A DNA stretch of 41,287 nucleotides from DASXVX01 sp036504075. Lineage in GTDB: Bacteria > Bacillota > Sulfobacillia > Symbiobacteriales > Symbiobacteriaceae. The position numbers and the translations under genes were made by a program. Positions 15,282-23,491 of this stretch are shown piece by piece. The DNA lies in the NCBI GenBank assembly GCA_036504075.1, contig DASXVX010000034.1, positions 1-41,287 of the forward strand, in the 5' to 3' direction. Position 1 is the first letter of the stretch. Each line of letters opens with the position of its first letter. Below the pieces are notes generated by a model. The model saw only the letters and a list, made by a program, of their open reading frames with translations, did not search any database and was not told the origin of the DNA.

Positions 15282-16289
15282 TTATGCCTGAGCCGTGCGG
15301 GCGGCCGGAACCCGGTTGTGATGATCCTGCAGGACCTTTCGCAGCACTTTTGTAAACTCGTCGGGCTCCTCGCCCAGCAGCAGATGGGCCGAGTTTTCAA
15401 ACCAGAACAGTTCCTTGGCAGGTGCCGAGAGCCGGTTGAAATAGTCCGCAGCGAGCTCGCTGGGGCAGTTCTGGTCGTAGCGACCCAGTATGTAGTAGAC
15501 GGGTATCTCCAGCCGCGGCACCTGCACCGGCAGATTGACGGTCAACATCTCGTCCCACAGGTGAACGAGGGAGAACTGCATACCCAGGGCGAGTCTGACA
15601 AAGTCCGGGAGGGTGTATTCGGTCGAAAACAGCAAGGTCGTAAGGAGCAGCCGGGCCAGGCTCCCCTGCCGGATTTCGCCGCCGAACCGGTTGAGCCATT
15701 TCCGCTCAATACCGGTCTGCTTCAGTTCCCGGTGGGGCGGCGGTCCGATACGCTCCAGTTCCCGCACCGCCTTTGCATGCCGGCGCTGCTTCGCCGTCTC
15801 CAGGGTAAAGCGATACGAGGCCGCCTCGTTGTCGGCCATGGCGGCCACCTGGCCCATCCCCACGTAGGCGTGGAACAGGTGTGGATAGCGGGCGGCGGTC
15901 AGCGTGCCGAGCACGGTGCCCCAGGAATGGCCCACCAGGAAGAGCTTCTCCTGGCCAAACCACTCCAGCAGCAGTTCCGATACCGCCCGGGTATCCTCGA
16001 CGAACTGCGAAATGGTCATGGACTCCTTCGGGATCTTGCTGGAGTACGACAGGCCGGCCCCCCGCTGGTCCCAGTTGACGACGACATAGTCCCGTTCCAG
16101 GTCCTTCATGTACCTGCGGGCGTAAGAGATCTGAGCCGTCCCCGGGCCACCGTGCAAAAAGAGCAGAATCGGGTTTCTGCGGCTTTCGCCCCGCAGGAGC
16201 AGAGTCTGCTTGGTGCCGTTGATTTCGACCGTCTTCAGTTCTGCGATACTGTCATTCCCGGGAATGCGTGGTGTCCGCCGATAAAGCAT
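15282..16289 (-). CDS. alpha/beta hydrolase, proline iminopeptidase-like
   Basis: A predicted serine hydrolase of 335 aa. The oxyanion motif HGGPGT and the adjacent WDQRGAGLS are characteristic of the prolyl-aminopeptidase (S33) group. The nucleophile elbow is GHSWGT. The acid is probably the Asp in ILGRYDQNCP, and the catalytic His is in NSAHLLLGEEPDEF. A helical cap lies between about residues 150 and 240. There is no signal peptide, so it is cytoplasmic. A GAGAGGCGGG site precedes the ATG at 16289. Substrate (N-terminal proline peptides or another ester/amide) is not determinable. Confidence 0.85.
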   Translation of the reverse strand: MLYRRTPRIPGNDSIAELKTVEINGTKQTLLLRGESRRNPILLFLHGGPGTAQISYARRYMKDLERDYVVVNWDQRGAGLSYSSKIPKESMTISQFVEDTRAVSELLLEWFGQEKLFLVGHSWGTVLGTLTAARYPHLFHAYVGMGQVAAMADNEAASYRFTLETAKQRRHAKAVRELERIGPPPHRELKQTGIERKWLNRFGGEIRQGSLARLLLTTLLFSTEYTLPDFVRLALGMQFSLVHLWDEMLTVNLPVQVPRLEIPVYYILGRYDQNCPSELAADYFNRLSAPAKELFWFENSAHLLLGEEPDEFTKVLRKVLQDHHNRVPAARTAQA

Positions 16290-16994
16290 TCGAACCCGCC
16301 TCTCATGATGGCCCGAGTAGGCAACTGGGTGGCGTCGCCGGCTTCAGCTTACCGCCGTTCGCTTGCGGTCACATCGCACCTGGGAGTGAATCGCCGCGGG
16401 ACGTTGGACCGACGAGGCCATCGGCCCCAGGGACGATGGCCTGACCGTCGAAGAATGGCACGACTCTCCGTGAAAGGCGTGCCGCCCGTGAATCAACTCC
16501 ACCACAGGAGAAAGCAATTGCACGGCTGAACCCACCGTGTTGGTGGGTGACGATACGCTTTAGAACCAATCGCATGAAATCGCGACGAATCAGATGAGAT
16601 GAGAAAGACGGTGGCGGGAGCTTCGCCTCATTCTGCCTCCTTCAGGTGAAAGGTGGCGGGAAACGGCCAGGGGCGGGAATTTCGCCTCGCGACCCCACCC
16701 TTGGGCGTGGCGCCAGATGGCAACGCACCGGAATGGCACAGTATCAGATGAGATCGAAACAGCATGAAAAACCATTGAAAAAGCTTTAGGCAGAATCGCA
16801 TGGAATGACATGAGATCAGATGAGATGAGATGAGATCGCAGGGGAACCGCGAATCTGGCGCCGGATGTGTGCCGCCTTCGGATTCATTCTCGTCCGCAGG
16901 AGCCGGCTGTCCTTGGCCCGAGAGCGGCCCTGTGCTTTTCGCCCCGCCACCGGAATAGAGTCGCGGGAAAGCCCGGATGAGAGGGAGTGGAGCG
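16290..16994. other. 700-bp non-coding tract rich in repeats, possible decayed insertion element
   Basis: No credible gene is seen. Contents: hairpin GGCCATCG/CGATGGCC at 16416-16441; hairpin ACCCACC-GTGTT-GGTGGGT at 16530-16548; the 12-mer ATCAGATGAGAT three times (16589, 16743, 16815); and near-duplicates of AATCGCATGAAAT at 16568 and 16794. A GAGAT pentamer run is at 16810-16836. Two GCGGGA(G/A)(C/T)TTCGCCTC motifs are at about 16616 and 16675. The first 250 bp resemble the 3' end of IS200/IS605-type tnpB elements (weak). Confidence 0.6.
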
Positions 16995-18575
16995 GTGTCC
17001 AGGGCGGATTCCGCGCCGGCCGATAAGTGGCGGGTGCTCGTTTGCGTGGTCTTCGGTCTCTTCATGGTCATCCTGGATATGACCGTCGTCAACGTGGCCT
17101 TTCCGACGATTCAGCGGCAGTTTGCCGCCGACGTGAACGCGAGCCAGTGGGTCCTGAGCCTCTATGTGATGATGATGGGCATTGCCACGCCGCTCTCCGG
17201 CTTCCTGGCCGACCGGTTCGGTCACAAGCGGGTCTTCCTGACGGCGCTGACGCTCTTTGCCACCGGCTCGCTGCTCTGCGGCCTGGCGCCGACGCTTTGG
17301 CTGCTGATCGGTGCCCGGGCGATCAAGGGCATCGGCGGCGGTCTGGCGATGCCGATCGGCACCGCCATGCTGTTCGAGGCCTTTCCGCCCCATGAGCGGG
17401 GCAAGGCGCTGGGGGTCTTCGGCATCGCTCTCGTGGTGGCGCCGGCCCTGGGGCCGATTCTGGGCGGCTGGCTCGTCGACGGCGGCCACTGGCGCTGGAT
17501 TTTCTTCTTGAATGTGCCCATCGGGCTGGTGGGCGTCATTCTGGGCAGCCTCTGGCTCCGTCGGGACTCGGGGCGCGGCGCCGCCGCTTTCGACCCGGCC
17601 GGTCTGGTCTTCTCGTCGATCGGCTTCGGTTCCGTCCTCTATGCCGCGTCGGTCGCATCGGACCGGGGGTGGGGCTCGCGGTCGGTCGTCACCTGGTTCC
17701 TGGTGGGCGGCGCGGCGCTGCTGATTTTTGCGCTGGTCGAACTGCGCCTCGCCAAAGCGCCGCTGCTGGACCTGCGCCTGTTCAAGAACGCCATTTTCAC
17801 CTGGGCGGCGCTTACCGGCTACGTAAGCGTCATCGCCCTGTTCGGCGCCGAATTCCTGATGCCGCTCTACCTGCAGTTGCTGCGCGGCCGGACCGCCCTG
17901 GAGGCGGGCGTGCTGCTCTTGCCGATGGCCGTTGCCGCCGCCCTCTCGGCGCCGTTCTCGGGCTTCCTGTTCGACCGGGTGGGCGCCCGCCCGCTGGCGG
18001 TGGTGGGCTTTAGCCTCTTGGCCGTAAACACCTGGCAGTTGTCGCTGATCACCGCAGATACGACGCTGCGGTGGATCGGGGTGCTGCTCTTTGTGCGGGG
18101 TGTGGCACTGGGCCTGACGGTGCAGACGACGATGCTGGTGAGTCTGAGCGTGGTCCCGTTGGAGGAGACGGCCCGGGCCTCGGCCCTGATCAACTCCACC
18201 CGGCAGGTGGTCCAGGCGATCGGCGTGGCGGTGCTGGCCACGATTCTGGCATCGAGCGTGGCGCCGGAACTGACGGCGCAACTGCGTCAGTTCCAGGACC
18301 GGATGCCGCAGGGGCAGGCGGCCCCGGCGGGCCAGCGGTTCGAACTGTGCAATCTTCCCGGGCCGCCGCCCGTGGCGGCCCCGGCGGGGATTCCGCCCCA
18401 GGCGCTCGGCCTGATCAAGACCTTTTGCGGCCAGTACATCGACGGCCTGGAGCGGGACTACAAGGTCACGTTCTACGCCTCGCTGGTGGCCGTTCTGCTC
18501 GGCGCCATTCTGCCCGGCTGGCCCGGCAAGTGGAGCGGGCGTTCGGCGCCTGGCCCGGTGGTATCTGGGCATTAA
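16995..18575 (+). CDS. MFS drug exporter of the DHA2 (14-TM) family
   Basis: A second EmrB-type efflux permease (526 aa). Seen: LDMTVVNVAFPTIQRQF in TM1, motif A GFLADRFGHKRVFLTAL, and motif C in ALGPILGGWLVDGGHWRW. Fourteen hydrophobic segments are present, with a more typical loop of about 80 residues before the last helix. GTG 16995 was chosen because GGGAG lies 7 nt upstream; an in-frame ATG at 16977 has no site. It is not in an operon with the first exporter. No HlyD/EmrA-type partner or regulator is adjacent. Substrate unknown. Confidence 0.88.
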   Translation: MSRADSAPADKWRVLVCVVFGLFMVILDMTVVNVAFPTIQRQFAADVNASQWVLSLYVMMMGIATPLSGFLADRFGHKRVFLTALTLFATGSLLCGLAPTLWLLIGARAIKGIGGGLAMPIGTAMLFEAFPPHERGKALGVFGIALVVAPALGPILGGWLVDGGHWRWIFFLNVPIGLVGVILGSLWLRRDSGRGAAAFDPAGLVFSSIGFGSVLYAASVASDRGWGSRSVVTWFLVGGAALLIFALVELRLAKAPLLDLRLFKNAIFTWAALTGYVSVIALFGAEFLMPLYLQLLRGRTALEAGVLLLPMAVAAALSAPFSGFLFDRVGARPLAVVGFSLLAVNTWQLSLITADTTLRWIGVLLFVRGVALGLTVQTTMLVSLSVVPLEETARASALINSTRQVVQAIGVAVLATILASSVAPELTAQLRQFQDRMPQGQAAPAGQRFELCNLPGPPPVAAPAGIPPQALGLIKTFCGQYIDGLERDYKVTFYASLVAVLLGAILPGWPGKWSGRSAPGPVVSGH

Positions 18576-18585
18576 ACCCAAAACC

Positions 18586-18615
18586 GAAGGTCCGGAGCTT
18601 GTGCTCCGGACCTTC
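18586..18615 (+). terminator. hairpin 1 after the second MFS gene
   Basis: Perfect 13-bp stem GAAGGTCCGGAGC / GCTCCGGACCTTC closed by a TTGT loop, 10 bp after the stop codon. Only 2 nt separate it from a second, longer hairpin. Confidence 0.8.
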
Positions 18616-18617
18616 AC

Positions 18618-18664
18618 GCTGATAGAAAGACCGAGGGGATTTTCCCCTCGGTCTTTCTATCAGC
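18618..18664. terminator. 21-bp perfect hairpin between convergent genes
   Basis: Arms 18618-18638 and 18644-18664 are perfect complements around an ATTTT loop. The stem includes AGAAAGACCGAGGGG. It ends 3 bp before the moaA stop codon, so it can stop transcription from both sides. Confidence 0.85.
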
Positions 18665-18667
18665 GCT

Positions 18668-19657
18668 TTACCCGCCGATCTCCCGCATGGCCTGCGTGGC
18701 GGATGAGAACCCGCCCGGCGTCATGCCGTGCCACTCGGGCTTCAGCGCCGCCGCCTGAGCCAGAATCCCGGCGATCTCGGCATCGGTGCAGCCGGCCCGC
18801 AGCATGGACCGCAGGTCCGCCTCGCCTTCGACCAGGAGACAGGAGCGAATCTTGCCGTCGGCCGTCAGCCGCATCCGGTTGCACGAGTCGCAGAAGTGCT
18901 GGCTCACCGGCGTGATCACGCCCACCGTGGCGTCGCTCCCCGCCACCCGGTAGACCTTGGCCGGATCGCCGTGCTTGCGGGGCAGTTCCTCCAGCGGGAA
19001 CCTGCTTTGAATCATCGCCAGAATGGCATCCGCCGGGACGAACCGCTGCTCCCAGACGTCGGCGGCGCAGCCGATCGGCATGTACTCGATAAAGCGCACC
19101 TGCCACCGGCGCTTGATGCCCATTTCCACCAGGGGCACGACCTGATCGTCGTTGATCGACTTCATGACGACCGCATTGACTTTGATCGGCGTCAGCCCCG
19201 CGGCTTCAGCCGCCTCAAGGCCCGCCAGCGTCCGGTTGAGGCTGCCGCCCCGGGTAATCTCCCGGAAGCGGTGGCCGTCCAGCGTATCCAGGCTGACGTT
19301 GACCCGGCCCACGCCGGCGGCCTTCAGCGGCGCAGCGTAGCGGTCCAGCTTGGACGCGTTGGTCGACAGTGCGATGTCCCGAATGCCCGGCACCGCCTTG
19401 ATGCCGCGCACCAGGTCCACGATGCCTTGCCGCACCAGCGGCTCGCCGCCGGTCAGACGCACCTTGACGACGCCCATCTGGGCCGCGACCGAAATAATCC
19501 GGACGATCTCCTCGTTGGTGAGGTGATGCTCAAGGGGCGTGAACGGTGCCCCCTCGGCCGGCATGCAGTACATGCACCGCATGTCGCAGCGGTCCGTGAC
19601 CGATACCCGCAGGTAATGAATGGGCCGGGAACCAGGGCTCAGCAATTGCGGCAGCAT
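18668..19657 (-). CDS. moaA: GTP 3',8-cyclase MoaA (molybdenum cofactor)
   Basis: A radical-SAM enzyme for the first step of molybdopterin synthesis, converting GTP to 3',8-cyclo-GTP. The N-terminal cluster motif CDMRCMYC is at residues 24-31. The SAM-binding LTGGEPLVR follows. The second cluster is CDSCNRMRLTADGKIRSC, the GTP-side motif. The protein ends in the functionally important Gly-Gly. Length 329 aa is standard. It lies 22 bp downstream of tatA. No other moa/moe genes are in the window. Confidence 0.96.
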   Translation of the reverse strand: MLPQLLSPGSRPIHYLRVSVTDRCDMRCMYCMPAEGAPFTPLEHHLTNEEIVRIISVAAQMGVVKVRLTGGEPLVRQGIVDLVRGIKAVPGIRDIALSTNASKLDRYAAPLKAAGVGRVNVSLDTLDGHRFREITRGGSLNRTLAGLEAAEAAGLTPIKVNAVVMKSINDDQVVPLVEMGIKRRWQVRFIEYMPIGCAADVWEQRFVPADAILAMIQSRFPLEELPRKHGDPAKVYRVAGSDATVGVITPVSQHFCDSCNRMRLTADGKIRSCLLVEGEADLRSMLRAGCTDAEIAGILAQAAALKPEWHGMTPGGFSSATQAMREIGG

Positions 19658-19679
19658 ACCGACCCTCCCGGCTTGATTT

Positions 19680-19856
19680 CTACTGCTTCGGAGCGGGGCT
19701 GGGCTCCTCTTCGGTGATGCCCTTCATGGCCGACTTGAACTCCTTGATTCCCGAACCCAGGGATTTGCCCAGTTGCGGCAGCTTGGACGGACCGAAAATC
19801 AGGAGTGCAACGACGAGAATGAGCAGAATTTCGCCGGCGCCAAGCCGTTCAAACAT
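19680..19856 (-). CDS. tatA: twin-arginine translocase subunit TatA/E
   Basis: Pore-forming subunit of the Tat system, which exports folded (often cofactor-bearing) proteins. The 58-aa product has one N-terminal TM helix (GAGEILLILVVALLIFG), the hinge FGPSKLPQLGKSLG, and an amphipathic helix GIKEFKSAMKG. ATG at 19856 was chosen from a GGGGGAG site just upstream. tatC is not in the window. Being next to moaA suggests a link to molybdoenzyme export. Confidence 0.93.
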   Translation of the reverse strand: MFERLGAGEILLILVVALLIFGPSKLPQLGKSLGSGIKEFKSAMKGITEEEPSPAPKQ

Positions 19857-19973
19857 GGATAGCTCCCCCTTGTTACTGAGATGTGCACTGTAAATGTACC
19901 CGATTTCACCAGCCGCCGCCTTCCCCCCCGCGGACAAGAAAAGCACTACGAGAGGCGTAGGGTACTTGGCCTA

Positions 19974-20861
19974 TCAGTGGGACTTGTCGTACGGCACGCC
20001 GTCGGCGACCGGCGGCGTCGACCGCCCGATGACGCCGGCCAGTGCCAGCAAGGTGACCACGTAAGGCGCCATTTGCAGGAACTGGTTGGGGATGTGCAGC
20101 CCCAGAATCTGAAACGCCACGCCAATGGCGTCGGCCGCGCCGAACAGCAGACAGGCGGTCATCGCCCCCAGCGGACTCCACTTGCCGAAAATCATGGCAG
20201 CGAGTGCGATGAAGCCCCGGCCGGCGGTCATGCCGTTCGTAAAGAGGGAGACCAGGCCGATGGAGAGCGACGCCCCCGCCAGTCCGGCGAAGAAGCCGGA
20301 GAGCAGCACGCCCTGGTAGCGCATCTTATAGACGCTGATACCCATGGTGTCCGCCGCCAGCGGGTGCTCGCCCACCGCCCGGAGCCGCAGGCCCCAGCGA
20401 GTCCGCCAGAGGGCAAAATGCGAGATGAAGGCCAGGGCGACGGCCACGTAGACGAACATGTTGATGCCCAGGAAATCCCCGACTTTGTGGACCGCCGGGG
20501 ACTGCCCGACGTTCGACCAGACCCGGGTCATCATGAACTCGGTGAAGCCCGCCGCCAGCAGGTTGATCGCGACGCCGCTCACCACCTGGTTGGCGTGATA
20601 GTGAATGGAGGCCACCGCATGGATGGCGGAAATGGTCATGCCCAGGATGATCGCGCCCAGCACGCCGGCCAGGGCCGACCCGGTGACGTAGGAGAAATAG
20701 ACCCCCGCCCAGGCCCCTGTGAGCATGATGCCCTCCAGGGCGATGTTGACCACGCCCGACCGCTCCGAGAAGACGCCGCCCAGGGACGCCAGCAGCAGGG
20801 GGGTGGCGGAGCGCAGGGTGGAGGCGAGAATGGTCACCAGAAACGAAATCAGGACTGTCAT
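19974..20861 (-). CDS. ABC transporter permease, nucleoside (BMP) type, NupQ-like
   Basis: Second membrane subunit of a BMP-family importer (295 aa) with about eight hydrophobic segments. It carries the family stretch TPLLLASLGGVFSERSGVVN-type start and GRGFIALAAMIFGKWSP, typical of the RbsC/BPD-transp-2 fold. Its ATG overlaps the preceding permease stop codon by 4 bp (ATGA), so the genes are translationally coupled. Last gene of the operon. Confidence 0.92.
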   Translation of the reverse strand: MTVLISFLVTILASTLRSATPLLLASLGGVFSERSGVVNIALEGIMLTGAWAGVYFSYVTGSALAGVLGAIILGMTISAIHAVASIHYHANQVVSGVAINLLAAGFTEFMMTRVWSNVGQSPAVHKVGDFLGINMFVYVAVALAFISHFALWRTRWGLRLRAVGEHPLAADTMGISVYKMRYQGVLLSGFFAGLAGASLSIGLVSLFTNGMTAGRGFIALAAMIFGKWSPLGAMTACLLFGAADAIGVAFQILGLHIPNQFLQMAPYVVTLLALAGVIGRSTPPVADGVPYDKSH

Positions 20862-21940
20862 GCCGCCTTCACCTCCTGTGCCGCCCGGCGGCGCTGGAGG
20901 AACCTCCAGAGCCCTTCCACCGCCACGAAGAAGATGACGGTGCCCTGCACGACCCAGATGACCGCCCGGGGCACGCCCGCCACCGCCTGCATGATCGGCC
21001 CGCCGCGCTCCAGCGCCCCGAAGAGCAGCGCTGCGAGCACAACGCCCACCGGGTGGTTCCGGCCCACCAGCGCCACGGCGATGCCGTCGAAACCGTAGCC
21101 CACGAACCCGCCGGGCTCGTAGAACTTGCCGTTGAGGCCCAGCGTCTGTACGGCGCCGGCGAGGCCGGTCAGTGCACCCGAGAGCGCCATGGCCAGCACG
21201 ATGTTTTTCGCAACGCTGATGCCGCCGTACTCCGCCGCACCTGGCGCAAGGCCCACCGCCCGGACCTCGTAGCCCGCCGGCGTCTTCCAGAGGAAGACCC
21301 AGACCAGGAAGGCCGCGAGCAGGGCCACCCAGAGCCCGGTGTGCAGCCGGGAGCCCGCGATCAGCCCCTGGGTCAGGGCTGCCGTCGGCCGGATGGCCGG
21401 CGTGGCCGCCCCGAAGGCGCCGCCGGGGTCACGCAGGTAGTAGAGCAACAGGTAATGGCTCAGGTAGAGGCCGGTGTAGTTCAGCATGATCGAGCTGATC
21501 ACTTCGTGGACGCCCCGGTACGCCTTGAGCAACCCCACAATGGAGGCCCAGAGCGCGCCGGCAACCATGCCTGCCAGCATGGCGACCACGGGGTGCAGCC
21601 ACCCGGGCAGGACGAGCGCGAAGCCGGCCCACGCAGCGAAGACCTGGGCGAGGAGATACTGTCCCTCCACGCCGATGTTAAAGAGGCCGCACCGGAAGGC
21701 CAGCATCACCGCCAGCCCGGTGAAGACGAGGGGAATGGAACTGACCAGCGTTTCGCCGAACATGCGCGGCTCGCCGGCCACGGCCTGGGCGAACGCAGCG
21801 TACGCCTCCAGCGGGTTCTTCCCGGCGAGCAAAATGAACAGCGTGCCCACCAGCAGGCCGAGGGCGGTGGCCAGCACCGGGACGGTCAGCGCCTCGGACG
21901 CCGCTTTCAGCCATTTGCCGATCCGATTAGCTGGCGACAT
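20858..21940 (-). CDS. ABC transporter permease, nucleoside (BMP) type, NupP-like
   Basis: First membrane subunit (360 aa). The BPD-transp-2 fold is seen in the TGLAVMLAFRCGLFNIGVEG signature and the GFDGIAVALVGRNHPVGV segment, with about nine TM helices. ATG at 21940 has AGGAGG 8 nt upstream, so it is preferred to GTG at 21949. The start lies 14 bp inside the end of the ATPase gene. Confidence 0.92.
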   Translation of the reverse strand: MSPANRIGKWLKAASEALTVPVLATALGLLVGTLFILLAGKNPLEAYAAFAQAVAGEPRMFGETLVSSIPLVFTGLAVMLAFRCGLFNIGVEGQYLLAQVFAAWAGFALVLPGWLHPVVAMLAGMVAGALWASIVGLLKAYRGVHEVISSIMLNYTGLYLSHYLLLYYLRDPGGAFGAATPAIRPTAALTQGLIAGSRLHTGLWVALLAAFLVWVFLWKTPAGYEVRAVGLAPGAAEYGGISVAKNIVLAMALSGALTGLAGAVQTLGLNGKFYEPGGFVGYGFDGIAVALVGRNHPVGVVLAALLFGALERGGPIMQAVAGVPRAVIWVVQGTVIFFVAVEGLWRFLQRRRAAQEVKAA

Positions 21941-23429
21941 TGGTCCCACCTCCTGCCATAAGGAGGCCCAGTTCCGCTTCCCGGGCCGTTTCCGCGGGTA
22001 TGTCGGCCACGACCTGCCCCTTGTACATGACCAGAATCCGGTCGGCCAGGGCCATCACTTCATCCAGTTCCAGGGAGACCAGCAGCACGCCACGGCCCCC
22101 GTCGCGGGCCGCCACCAGTTGTTTGTGGATGAACTCGATCGCGCCCACGTCCAGGCCGCGGGTAGGCTGGGCCGCCAGCATCAACTGCGGCGAGCGGGAG
22201 ATTTCGCGGCCGACGATCAGCTTCTGCTGGTTGCCGCCTGAGAGCGTCCGGGCCGCGTAGTCCGGCCGGGGCGGGCGCACGTCGAAGGCTTCCACGATTT
22301 TCGCTGCCGACTCCGCCATGAGCCGGTAGTTGAGCACCCCCCAGGAGGCGAACTGCCGCTGCTGCCCCAGGGCGGCGTTCTCGGCGACGGTAAAGTCCAG
22401 CACCAGCCCCCGCCGTTGCCGGTCTTCAGGGATGTGGCCCATGCCGGCCGCCCGCACTTCGCCAGGCGTGAGCCGGGTGACGTCGCGGCCGGAGAGCAGG
22501 ACCCGCCCGCCTGTGGGCCGCCGGAGTCCGGATAGCACCTGCACCAGTTCCGACTGGCCATTGCCGTCCACGCCGGCGATCCCGACAATCTCTCCGGCCC
22601 GAACGGCGAACGAGACGTCTTTAAGCGCCGGCAGCCCCTGATCGTTCTTGGCCGAGAGCCCGTGCACTTCCAGCACTGCTGCGCCGGGATTGGCCGGTCG
22701 CTTCTCCACGGTGAGCGAAATCGCCCGCCCCACCATGAGCGCCGCCAGGTCGGCTTCCGACTGCCCTTTCGCTTCCACCGTCGCGATTTTCCGCCCGCGG
22801 CGGATGACCGTCACCCGGTCGGCAAACTGCAGGACTTCCTTCAGCTTGTGGGTGATGATAATGATCGTGCGTCCCTGAGCCACCAGCCCTTTCATGATCT
22901 GTCCCAGGTCGGCGACCTCCTGGGGCGTCAGTACGGCGGTCGGCTCGTCGAGAATCAGCAGTTCGGCGCCGCGGTAGAGCGCTTTCAAAATCTCCACCCG
23001 CTGCTGCTGGCCCACCGAAATGTTCTCCACCTTCACCCGGGGGTCCACTTTCAGGCCGTACTGGCTGGAAAGCTGCTCCACGTCGGCGATGGCCCGCTTC
23101 ATGTCCAGGACCGCACCGCCCGGCTCCTGCCCCAGGACGATGTTCTCGGCCACGGTGAAGACCGGAATCAACATGAAATGTTGGTGTACCATGCCAATTC
23201 CGAGTTCGATCGCCTGCCGGGGACTCTCCACTTTGACCGGCCGGCCTTTGAGTTCGATGGTGCCTTCATCGGGGCTGTGCAGCCCGTAGAGGATGTTCAT
23301 GAGCGTCGTCTTGCCCGCTCCGTTCTCCCCCAACAGGGCGTGAATCTCCCCCGGGCGGACGTCCAGGTCGATGTGGTCATTCGCCACCAGCGACCCGAAC
23401 CGCTTGGTGATTCCTGTCAGTTTCAGCAT
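21927..23429 (-). CDS. ABC transporter ATP-binding protein, nucleoside (BMP) type, NupO-like
   Basis: A 500-aa tandem ATPase driving import. NBD1 is complete: Walker A GENGAGKTT, signature SVGQQQRVEIL, Walker B LLILDEPTA. NBD2 has a degenerate Walker A (GVDGNGQSE) with signature LSGGNQQK, the usual asymmetry in sugar/nucleoside importers of this class. No clear Shine-Dalgarno site precedes the ATG; a 12-bp hairpin ends 8 bp before it. Confidence 0.94.
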   Translation of the reverse strand: MLKLTGITKRFGSLVANDHIDLDVRPGEIHALLGENGAGKTTLMNILYGLHSPDEGTIELKGRPVKVESPRQAIELGIGMVHQHFMLIPVFTVAENIVLGQEPGGAVLDMKRAIADVEQLSSQYGLKVDPRVKVENISVGQQQRVEILKALYRGAELLILDEPTAVLTPQEVADLGQIMKGLVAQGRTIIIITHKLKEVLQFADRVTVIRRGRKIATVEAKGQSEADLAALMVGRAISLTVEKRPANPGAAVLEVHGLSAKNDQGLPALKDVSFAVRAGEIVGIAGVDGNGQSELVQVLSGLRRPTGGRVLLSGRDVTRLTPGEVRAAGMGHIPEDRQRRGLVLDFTVAENAALGQQRQFASWGVLNYRLMAESAAKIVEAFDVRPPRPDYAARTLSGGNQQKLIVGREISRSPQLMLAAQPTRGLDVGAIEFIHKQLVAARDGGRGVLLVSLELDEVMALADRILVMYKGQVVADIPAETAREAELGLLMAGGGTNVAS

Positions 23430-23437
23430 GGATGAAC

Positions 23438-23467
23438 GAAGGGCGGAACACAGTGGTTCCGCCCTTC
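23438..23467 (-). terminator. intercistronic hairpin between the BMP lipoprotein and ATPase genes
   Basis: Perfect 12-bp arms GAAGGGCGGAAC / GTTCCGCCCTTC around a 6-nt loop, with no T-run. Probably an attenuator or 3' stabiliser that gives excess binding protein over transporter. Confidence 0.75.
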
Positions 23468-23491
23468 TGCCCCCTTTCTGATGCGAGGGGT

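Noticed and set aside
16884..18617. Long open frame antisense to the second MFS gene
   Set aside because: Same kind of shadow; low-complexity composition and no ribosome-binding site.
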